A stretch of 5,032 bases of DNA from an uncultured Eubacterium sp. (GTDB lineage Bacteria > Bacillota_A > Clostridia > Lachnospirales > Lachnospiraceae), in NCBI GenBank assembly GCA_948759685.1, contig CAQBGY010000284.1, positions 1 to 5,032 of the forward strand, in the 5' to 3' direction. Every line of letters starts with the position of its first letter. Within the stretch, counting starts at the first letter, position 1. This document shows positions 1 to 5,032 of this stretch, one piece after another. The position numbers and the translations under genes were made by a program. The notes beneath the pieces were generated by a model, which was not told the origin of the DNA, searched no databases, and saw only the letters and a program-made list of their open reading frames with translations.

Positions 1-184
1 GATTTTCAGAGGAATTCGTCGGTCTGATAGACCCTTCTGTGACCCCGGAGAGGCTGTGAATATTTCACCAACTCGCTGGAGTTCAATACGTTTATCTTAG
101 CCAAAATGCAGAACGTACCCTCTTGGGACACCTCTCTGCTTCTGCGATTTTCAATAATCTGTTGCCTTGCCGCTGCAAGAACTC
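1..184 (-). other. Hairpin-rich leader or gene edge downstream of a promoter; no identified gene
   Basis: This stretch is visibly GC-richer than the DNA to its right and follows a good promoter reading leftwards. It can form at least four short hairpins: 21-33 (5-bp stem), 56-68 (5-bp stem, 3-nt loop), 70-83 (5-bp stem, 4-nt loop) and 108-113 pairing with 140-145. This suggests a structured 5' leader (attenuator or regulatory RNA) of a minus-strand gene lying beyond the edge. No ATG-started frame continues out of the window. A 32-codon minus frame from base 96 to base 1 stays open but has no start codon. A plus frame ends in TGA at 57-59 and could be the tail of an incoming gene. I cannot choose between these readings. 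Confidence 0.35.
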
Positions 185-189
185 TACTG

Positions 190-223
190 CAAAGATAGTA
201 AAACTATATGAGTATCTGTCAAA
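190..223 (-). promoter_or_regulatory. Bacteroidota-type promoter reading left
   Basis: On the minus strand a -7 element TATCTTTG (190-197) matches TAnnTTTG exactly. A TTTG at 220-223 lies 22 bases upstream, acceptable for the -33 element. The start site would fall near 184, where base composition changes, so transcription would enter the hairpin-rich leader at the left edge. The interval 224-353 between this promoter and the SLATT stop codon is AT-rich and holds no gene I can support. It has one weak inverted repeat (ATATCG at 269-274, CGATAT at 285-290) and no convincing terminator. Confidence 0.55.
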
Positions 224-316
224 TATTGATATTAAAATTTTGTATGTTAGAAAATCTATTACATTTTGATATCGTATCATTAGTCGATATATTCTTATAT
301 ATTTGCAAATTCCGAG

Positions 317-365
317 TTTATACAGATCGATTTTTAGAGTCTTTTGTGGGGATTTATACAGGTCG
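317..365. repeat. Short direct repeat TTTATACAGRTCG around the SLATT stop codon
   Basis: The plus strand reads TTTATACAGATCG at 317-329 and TTTATACAGGTCG at 353-365, 12 of 13 bases identical and 36 bases apart. The second copy covers the last codons and TAA stop of the SLATT gene. It may be a remnant of a small duplication, a recombination footprint or chance in AT-rich DNA. Confidence 0.4.
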
Positions 366-1104
366 GCTAGATGCAATTATAAGAATGATGGCTATAAAAC
401 CCAACGCTGTAATAAGATGGTAAATACTATCCGATCTTAGAATATGCCATTTTACTTCTAAAAATGTATTCCTTCTCCAATTAACATTTTCTGGAGTTTC
501 TTTGTGTAACTTGCCATTCTTATAAATTGCCCACTCAAAGTCAGTGTCAGAATGATTTAAATTCCATTTTTGAAGAATGGAGTTGTATTGATTATTATAA
601 TATTTCAATGTTTCATGCGAGATATCTTTGCTACTGGCAAGGTAGATTCTAATATCTTGTTCTAAATTTGAAAGTTCTAATCCGCATTCGTGATATTGCT
701 CTTCTCGTTTTTCATATTTTAGATGCGAAACAATCAGCGACAGAACAAGTACAAACATTGACAGTCCAACAGTAGTAATCGTAATAATGACCTCGTTTAA
801 TTCAAGTTGTTTTATGCAATAGTTCGGTAATTTCTGTGATGAAAAGCTTGTAACAACTTGATATCCAATGCGTTGTATTGGATTTAGGCTATTTCTGCAA
901 CTCATTGGTCTTCAAATAGATACACTGTTTTTACCGAACTATTGTTATGAATATCAACAAGTTTATTACAATTATCTCCAACGATACCATTGCAATGCAT
1001 AGTGTAGATGCATTATGACAACGTTTCATCCGTCTTGCTGATTCAAAGCGGGCTATGGCTGTTTTCCAACATCTTTCAGCCATTTTATTTAGCATTTCAG
1101 TCAT
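354..1104 (-). pseudogene. SLATT-family 2TM membrane effector, interrupted by a small insertion
   Basis: The gene starts at ATG 1104-1102, the first start after an in-frame stop. Its first part (57 aa, ending at TAA 933-931) has an Arg/Lys-rich helix (ARFESARRMKRCHNAST, residues 18-34) leading into TM1 (about 35-53). A 128-bp element at 817-944 then breaks the frame. After it come TM2 (about 60-81), a charged helix with the EKREEQYHECGLELSNL pattern (87-103), a polar region with three Trp, and a C-terminal hydrophobic segment (about 183-200). Deleting the element plus one 5-bp duplication gives one 205-aa frame. Two TMs followed by that helix is the SLATT pattern; SLATT proteins are putative pore-forming effectors in the inner membrane, and one subfamily is known beside reverse transcriptases. 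I infer that it was the killing effector of the RT operon. As sequenced, only a 57-aa N-terminal piece or a 183-aa chimera could be made. The chimera would start at ATG 905-903 inside the element, have 30 new residues and lack TM1. Confidence 0.8.
817..944. mobile_element. 128-bp MITE-like element with 14-bp perfect TIRs and 5-bp target duplication
   Basis: The ends are perfect inverted repeats: CAATAGTTCGGTAA at 817-830 and its complement TTACCGAACTATTG at 931-944, weakly extendable inwards. Both ends are directly flanked by TTATG (812-816 and 945-949), the mark of a 5-bp target site duplication. The 100-bp interior is too short for a transposase. It contains a 7-bp hairpin (ATCCAAT 863-869, ATTGGAT 877-883). 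The insertion puts a stop codon, located within the terminal repeat, into the SLATT frame, and total added length (133 bp) is not a multiple of three. Mobilisation would need a transposase in trans from a full-length element elsewhere; I cannot name the IS family. Confidence 0.85.
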
Positions 1105-1119
1105 ATTTAGTTGTATTTA

Positions 1120-1248
1120 AAGAAGGAAGGGAATAAAATTAAAACGTAAACGATTCCGTATAAACGGCCAAATGTCCTTATGCAAAAGGATAGTCTTACC
1201 AATACTGACAAATGCCAGTCCTGCATATGCAGCATACCCTTCCTTCTT
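1120..1248 (-). ncRNA. Candidate structured ncRNA of the RT system (possible RT template/cofactor)
   Basis: Between the RT stop and the SLATT start lies a segment bounded by a perfect 12-bp inverted repeat: AAGAAGGAAGGG at 1120-1131 and CCCTTCCTTCTT at 1237-1248. In the minus-strand transcript the ends would pair into a long closing stem around 105 nt. Inside are four local hairpins in a row: 1221-1232 (palindrome CTGCATATGCAG), 1204-1219 (5-bp stem), 1175-1190 (TCCTT/AAGGA) and 1156-1167 (CCGT/ACGG). The RNA would begin 4 nt after the RT stop. Several DRT families need an ncRNA that the RT copies, so a structured RNA beside this RT is expected, and cotranscription from the RT promoter is the simplest model. 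The same DNA also has two short open frames (1107-1235 and 1117-1281, minus), so a small protein is not excluded. I see the structure directly; the function is inferred. Confidence 0.55.
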
Positions 1249-1252
1249 GTGA

Positions 1253-2614
1253 TTATGATAACTCTCGAATGTCAATTTCACTTTTTCTAACAAAGTCTTG
1301 TAACATCTTACTGAATCGTCTATTTACATCTTCATCTGAAATGTCTTCCGATTCTGTTTTTTTATAATAGCCAAACTTTTTAAGATAAGCTATTCGCTCT
1401 CCTCTATTGGAAATTTTATCGAAGTCAACTAATATTGAGCGTCCATCATTGTGTTTAATGTCAAAGTATGTACGCACAATCGAATTTATTCTAAGTTTCT
1501 CAAATAATTCTCTTCCGATAGATTTTTTTATTAATGCATCAATCTGGTAAAGAATTGATAAATCCGTAATCTGCTGAAAGTATGCAATCCAACCATAATT
1601 ATGATTGGCAACTCTAAAGCCTGAAATCATCAAATTTAAATCAGCCTCGGTATATTCACAAAATTCATCATCATTTTTGATAAATCGTGGTCGTAGCAGA
1701 GCGTCAGAATATTGCAGCTTGGCTTGAAAGCAACGTCTGACAATGCGATCGGTAAATTTGTCACGATTTGATTTTTTTATAGAGATTTTGCTTGCTGTTA
1801 TTTGGTAACCAATATAATCAAAGCTATCCTCTGATATTTGACCGGACTTTGTTTTCCCCTCTGTCAACTCTAATCCAAGATTAAAACGCGAAATCTGATT
1901 AGTTATTATGCCTTTTATATCAATAGTATCCGATGTTAATACCAGAATGTCATCAACATACCTTAAAAAGAGCCCTCTGTCAAAAGAGCTTTTCATTGCA
2001 TTGTGGCATTCTTCCATATATGTTGCCGCCAATATGTTTGATATGGATAATCCTTGTGGGACACCTTTTGTGTTAATCTGATTTGTGTCAGTTGAATTGG
2101 ATATAGTAGGAGTTGTAATTGCATTCAAAATTAGTTTTAATACAGAGCCTTCGACTTTATCGGAGAGCTGTCTAATTAAAACAGAATGATTGATATTGTC
2201 ATAGAAGGACGCTAAGTCTGTTTTAAAATAGCGAATAGATGTATGCTGATTTTCTTGAATATACTTGATGATATAGTATATATACCTATTCGGAGCTTCG
2301 CATTTTAATCCTATTACCTCTGTTAAGTAGTCGTTTAGCATTGAGAGGACGAAACGATCGCGGACAACTGGAATCGAAAGTACACGAGGTAATCTACCTT
2401 TTCCTTTTAAAATTAATTTTTCTTGATAAGGAGAAAATTTATATTCTCCCAATATACATTTCTCTTTCAACCATTCTATTTCATTGATAAAGGTCTTGCG
2501 ATAAGATGATGGAGACATATGATCCCTACCTCCACCTTTTTTAGGCAGAATTTCTTTATCAAAATAACTGAGAAAATCAATCTCAGAGATATATTGGGAG
2601 AATGATATATTCAT
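1253..2614 (-). CDS. Defence-type (UG/DRT-like) reverse transcriptase, SLATT-linked
   Basis: This 453-aa protein has the full set of RT palm motifs: fingers motif around 61-89 (including LPRVLSIPVVRDRFV), motif A FKTDLASFYDNI (130-141, catalytic Asp133), motif B GVPQGLSISN (184-193), motif C YVDD (219-222, catalytic Asp221 and Asp222), motif D LGLELTEGKTKSG (246-258) and motif E YIGY (267-270). The remaining about 180 residues are charged and probably helical, with no recognisable protease, nuclease, nitrilase or intron maturase domain. All three catalytic aspartates are present, so the enzyme should be active. It lies upstream of the candidate ncRNA and a SLATT gene, a set known from anti-phage reverse transcriptases. 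I infer that phage infection triggers cDNA synthesis from the ncRNA and activates the membrane effector. The resemblance to DRT10 is from memory of family composition, not an alignment. The ATG at 2614 is chosen because it begins the whole fold and follows a promoter by about 30 nt. Confidence 0.85.
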   Translation of the reverse strand: MNISFSQYISEIDFLSYFDKEILPKKGGGRDHMSPSSYRKTFINEIEWLKEKCILGEYKFSPYQEKLILKGKGRLPRVLSIPVVRDRFVLSMLNDYLTEVIGLKCEAPNRYIYYIIKYIQENQHTSIRYFKTDLASFYDNINHSVLIRQLSDKVEGSVLKLILNAITTPTISNSTDTNQINTKGVPQGLSISNILAATYMEECHNAMKSSFDRGLFLRYVDDILVLTSDTIDIKGIITNQISRFNLGLELTEGKTKSGQISEDSFDYIGYQITASKISIKKSNRDKFTDRIVRRCFQAKLQYSDALLRPRFIKNDDEFCEYTEADLNLMISGFRVANHNYGWIAYFQQITDLSILYQIDALIKKSIGRELFEKLRINSIVRTYFDIKHNDGRSILVDFDKISNRGERIAYLKKFGYYKKTESEDISDEDVNRRFSKMLQDFVRKSEIDIRELS

Positions 2615-2652
2615 TATTAAATATCAAAATAAGGATCTTCCTATACTTATTA

Positions 2653-2687
2653 CAAAAGTACAACAAAAAGTGGTTCAGGACTACAAT
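2653..2687 (-). promoter_or_regulatory. Candidate promoter of the RT-ncRNA-SLATT operon
   Basis: On the minus strand TACTTTTG (2653-2660) matches the Bacteroidota -7 consensus TAnnTTTG. ATTG at 2684-2687 lies 23 bases upstream as a possible -33 element. The start site would be near 2646, leaving a leader of about 30 nt before the RT ATG. The leader contains a small AGGA/TCCT hairpin but no Shine-Dalgarno at normal spacing. No clear terminator separates the Fic gene from this promoter, so readthrough is possible. Confidence 0.5.
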
Positions 2688-2722
2688 CTTTAGCAGATAA
2701 TTAAGTAAACAATTCCTTGATA

Positions 2723-3790
2723 TTATTGCGTTAGAAATACTCGCCAGCTCCCTTCTTTCTCGCCGCGCTCAACATATTTTTTTGAGATGAGCTGGTCAAG
2801 TAATTTTTGGATAGCAGTAATGCTGATGCCTGTTTCGTCTTTCATGTCTGCAAGTGTCAGTGTCGGTTGGGTGCGCATAGCATTCAGGATTTTAGTATAG
2901 TTGGGCGTGCGGAATGCAATCCGTTCTCCATCATACCACCAGACATTCTCATCTTTTTCACTTACAAACAATACATCGTTATACACCTCTGTCGCGACCA
3001 GTTCGTTGAAATACTTTAGAAACGGGCGTATATCCTTGATGTCTGCGTGGGCGCCGTCGCTCGGCACTGGACCTACTTCGAGATCTGCCTGATGGAGCGC
3101 TTCAAGATATTCACTTTTCTTGCGGCTGCGTACTACAATCATCGGATAATTATGGCGCGTGAGAATATAATTCACCATCAGTCGGGCGATACGTCCGTTG
3201 CCATCTTCAAAAGGATGGATACGGATATAGCGGTAGTGAAATAATGCAGCAAGCTCCACGGGAGAAAGTTTTCCCTCCTGTTCAGCTGTATTGTACCAAT
3301 CGACTAAATCTGCCATAAGTCCGGGTGTTTCCTCCGGTGAAGCGTACTCGAATCTGTCACCATATCTTGTGATTACGCTATTGGGGCGTGTCTTATATTG
3401 CCCTGCGTGTATAACATAGCTTGTTTGTACGCCACCCGGCAAATTACGATAGACGGTGTAATCTTCGCGTAAAAGGGTTTTGTGCAATGTCCGTATGAAA
3501 TTCTGTGTCAAGGGTATATCCTTAACCGCAGCTTCTTCCGTCATCATACGCAGACCGACATTACTTGCTGTCATCTCTTCAACATCGCGCACATCTGCTT
3601 CTCCAATTACTTTGCCGAATAGCAATAGTATTTCCGTCTGTCCATAAGTCAGCGTATTACCCTCTATGTGATTGCTATTGTAATTAAAATCAACAGTAAA
3701 ACGACGGCTCAACCTCTCTCTGTCTTTCTCGGACAGGGGCTGTATGTTGTGCCAAGCGGCAAGTGCCTTCTTTATATTGAGATACTTCAT
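2723..3790 (-). CDS. Fic-family protein (predicted AMP transferase), class II self-inhibited, with C-terminal winged helix
   Basis: This 355-aa protein carries the complete Fic active-site loop HPFEDGNGRIAR (192-203): His192 is the general base, Asp196 the metal ligand, and Gly197, Asn198 and Arg200 bind ATP phosphates. Fic enzymes usually move AMP from ATP onto a hydroxyl side chain of a target protein. An (S/T)xxxE(G/N) inhibitory motif, SNHIEG (39-44), lies N-terminal to the Fic core; its Glu43 is expected to block productive ATP binding, which defines class II Fic proteins. The end (about 300-352) looks like a winged helix, so the protein may bind DNA or recognise its target through it. 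Length and domain order fit the common cytoplasmic bacterial Fic/DOC family. No separate antitoxin gene is adjacent, consistent with built-in inhibition. The substrate cannot be told from sequence. Base composition is richer in GC than the RT island downstream. Confidence 0.93.
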   Translation of the reverse strand: MKYLNIKKALAAWHNIQPLSEKDRERLSRRFTVDFNYNSNHIEGNTLTYGQTEILLLFGKVIGEADVRDVEEMTASNVGLRMMTEEAAVKDIPLTQNFIRTLHKTLLREDYTVYRNLPGGVQTSYVIHAGQYKTRPNSVITRYGDRFEYASPEETPGLMADLVDWYNTAEQEGKLSPVELAALFHYRYIRIHPFEDGNGRIARLMVNYILTRHNYPMIVVRSRKKSEYLEALHQADLEVGPVPSDGAHADIKDIRPFLKYFNELVATEVYNDVLFVSEKDENVWWYDGERIAFRTPNYTKILNAMRTQPTLTLADMKDETGISITAIQKLLDQLISKKYVERGEKEGSWRVFLTQ

Positions 3791-3813
3791 ACGGAATTCG
3801 TGTTACATCCGTA

Positions 3814-3821
3814 CAAAGTTA
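3814..3821 (-). promoter_or_regulatory. Candidate -7 element for the Fic gene
   Basis: TAACTTTG on the minus strand matches TAnnTTTG. The start site would fall near 3808, giving a short leader of about 17 nt before the Fic ATG. No good -33 TTTG is seen at the usual distance; that place is taken by the 3835-3860 palindrome, which could instead be bound by a regulator. Confidence 0.45.
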
Positions 3822-3834
3822 ATAATAAATTCTG

Positions 3835-3860
3835 AAAAGGTTGTATTTATATAACCTTTT
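3835..3860 (-). terminator. Palindrome upstream of Fic: weak terminator or operator
   Basis: AAAAGGTT (3835-3842) and AACCTTTT (3853-3860) form an 8-bp inverted repeat that extends inwards by three more pairs, one of them G-T, around a 4-nt loop. In the minus-strand transcript the A-rich stem ends in UUUU, so it could terminate transcription from the upstream regulator gene. It also sits just upstream of the Fic -7 element, where an operator would lie. Confidence 0.4.
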
Positions 3861-3922
3861 TCGTGTTTTATGAGGCTGTTATCTGAATAAGGTAATATGA
3901 GCATACCACTCGCATCGCAATA

Positions 3923-3941
3923 TACCACCTAAAAAGTGGTA
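3923..3941 (-). terminator. Hairpin just after the regulator gene
   Basis: TACCAC (3923-3928) and GTGGTA (3936-3941) form a 6-bp stem with a 7-nt loop, three bases beyond the stop codon of the response regulator. Its position suits an intrinsic terminator, but on the minus strand the T-run lies in the loop and not after the stem, so it is at best a weak one. Confidence 0.35.
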
Positions 3942-3943
3942 CA

Positions 3944-5032
3944 TTATTTCAATCCATACTTTTTCCTTTTGATCAAGAGTGTTTTCTCTGTGATGCCGAG
4001 TAGTCTGGCGGCTTGTGCCATGTTGCCGCCTGTATGGGCTATGGCGGCGGTGATTTTTGCTTTTTCAATGCCGGAATCATCAAGATTAAAATTCATGTGG
4101 GCACTGCTTGCCGGTGTGTCAAGTTCAAGATTGTTATTTGTGATGATATCGCCACGCGTTTTCAGAACTGCCACTCGTACAACGTGTTTAAGTTCACGGA
4201 TATTGCCGGGCCACGAATGTAGGCGCATCGCTTTCTGTGCAGAAGCATCAAACCGTTTGATGTTTTTGCCAAATTCGGTGTTGTAATGCCGTAAGTAGAA
4301 ATCGGCAAGCAACGGGATGTCGTCATCCTGACACTCGCACAAAGGCGGAAGCGTTATTGTGAATTCCTTGATTTTGTAGAACAACGCCGAGAGAAAACTA
4401 CCTTCAGCCACCATTTCTGTAATATCTGGTGTTGCGGTAGCTATAATCCGAGTGTCGTGCTTGCTGTTCGCCAGAACATGTAGAACTATCGACTGCATAT
4501 CCAGCGACAGCAGTTGCACATTGTCAAGTATGACTGTTCCGCCCAGAGCCTTACGAAACTGCGCCGTCACTGCATCCAGCAGTGTCATTGGTTGTTTGGC
4601 ATTATGATTTAATGACAGATAGTGGAGCGTTCCACAGTCAAGCAATACACAAGGCTTGTTGCTTTTCGCGCTTATGTCGTAAATCTCCTGCGCCAACGGC
4701 TCTTTCCCGACACCGTTTTCTCCGACAATCAACACATTAAGGTTTGTGGGTGCCACTATGTGGGCGGCACTGTACGCCCGCAGGCACCCGTCGCTTTTGC
4801 GAGAAAACAGTAATGGGAAGTTGTCGTCGTAATCTCTACCGATTAAGGTCTTGATTTTCGGTATAAGCAGTTCGCGGATAAGACGCTTGTTAATGTAGTC
4901 CTTTGCTCCTGCACGGAATGATGCAACAGCATCCGCAACTGTTTCGACATCGGTTGTTACAAACACACTACACCCAACATCCTTTCGGTCAAGCCACTCC
5001 ATTAGCTCAATCGCATTGCCGTCAGGCAGTTT
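3944..5032 (-). CDS. NtrC-like response regulator, 5'-truncated, lacking the GAFTGA loop
   Basis: The frame is open to the right edge; 362 residues are visible. The ATG at 5002 is internal, because the sequence before it (KLPDGNAIELM) is the receiver segment that directly follows the phospho-acceptor Asp. The receiver continues with VFVTTD and GAKDYINKR (conserved Lys, but the usual following Pro is Arg). The AAA+ domain has Walker A GENGVGKE (104-111), a Walker B-like GGTVILDN (164-171; families normally have LDE, here Asn replaces Glu) and WPGNIREL (274-281). The GAFTGA loop that contacts sigma-54 should lie between them but is absent; the segment reads LSLNHNAKQPMTLLD. The LRER pattern is changed to LCECQ. 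The C-terminus (322-361) is an intact Fis-type helix-turn-helix. Known relatives activate sigma-54 promoters; this one probably binds DNA without remodelling sigma-54. Its histidine kinase would lie outside the window. Confidence 0.88.
   Translation of the reverse strand, partial: KLPDGNAIELMEWLDRKDVGCSVFVTTDVETVADAVASFRAGAKDYINKRLIRELLIPKIKTLIGRDYDDNFPLLFSRKSDGCLRAYSAAHIVAPTNLNVLIVGENGVGKEPLAQEIYDISAKSNKPCVLLDCGTLHYLSLNHNAKQPMTLLDAVTAQFRKALGGTVILDNVQLLSLDMQSIVLHVLANSKHDTRIIATATPDITEMVAEGSFLSALFYKIKEFTITLPPLCECQDDDIPLLADFYLRHYNTEFGKNIKRFDASAQKAMRLHSWPGNIRELKHVVRVAVLKTRGDIITNNNLELDTPASSAHMNFNLDDSGIEKAKITAAIAHTGGNMAQAARLLGITEKTLLIKRKKYGLK

Noticed and set aside
1..96. Partial genes at the left edge (minus open frame of 32 codons; plus frame ending at 57-59)
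   Set aside because: Both look somewhat protein-like, but they are mutually antisense, too short to identify, and the minus frame has no start codon.
92..376. 94-aa minus-strand frame
   Set aside because: It overlaps the SLATT end, crosses the composition boundary and a promoter, has a stop within the leader, and shows no recognisable features.
817..944. Invertible DNA switch (inverted repeats around 100 bp inside a gene)
   Set aside because: Inversion would not restore the SLATT frame because the stop codon lies within the repeat itself. The flanking 5-bp direct duplication fits transposition better.
1253..2614. Retron, diversity-generating retroelement or group II intron RT
   Set aside because: No maturase or endonuclease domain, no intron domain V, and no template/variable repeat pair were found. 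The neighbouring RNA shows no clear retron msr-msd layout, and a SLATT neighbour fits DRT-type systems.
2665..3940. 10-bp match AAAAAGTGGT at 2665-2674 and 3931-3940 as possible island ends
   Set aside because: It is short and A-rich, one copy is part of a local hairpin, and neither lies at the composition boundary near 190.
3936..4286. Plus-strand open frames opposite the Fic and regulator genes
   Set aside because: They are antisense shadows of well-supported minus-strand coding sequences, with no motifs of their own.

Overview
The window looks like a piece of a Bacteroidota chromosome (Bacteroides/Prevotella type). Three candidate promoters carry the TAnnTTTG -7 element of that phylum, start codons lack Shine-Dalgarno sequences, and gene starts sit in A/T-rich leaders. 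All recognisable genes lie on the minus strand, so transcription runs from right to left.

Right part (about 2723-5032, moderate GC): a 5'-truncated NtrC-like response regulator (receiver, AAA+, Fis-type helix-turn-helix) that lacks the GAFTGA sigma-54 contact loop. After two hairpins comes an intact Fic-family (AMPylase-type) protein with an N-terminal auto-inhibitory motif and a C-terminal winged helix.

Middle part (about 190-2722, clearly AT-richer, probably acquired by transfer): a candidate anti-phage defence operon with its own promoter. In transcription order it holds a 453-aa reverse transcriptase (YVDD) of the 'unknown group'/DRT type, a candidate structured non-coding RNA of about 130 nt closed by a perfect 12-bp inverted repeat, and a SLATT-family 2TM membrane effector gene. 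RT plus ncRNA plus SLATT resembles the group I recall being named DRT10, whose RT copies an ncRNA template repeatedly like telomerase; this assignment is from memory. The putative ncRNA contains an 11-nt stretch with 1.8 copies of CGTTTA, which would suit such a template.

The SLATT gene is broken by a 128-bp element with perfect 14-bp terminal inverted repeats and a 5-bp target duplication (CATAA on the coding strand). Removing the element and one duplication joins the two pieces in frame into a 205-aa SLATT protein. The system therefore looks inactivated, or switchable if the element can excise precisely.

Left part (1 to about 190): composition becomes GC-richer again. A Bacteroidota promoter at 190-223 fires leftwards into a hairpin-rich leader that leaves the window; no gene can be identified there.
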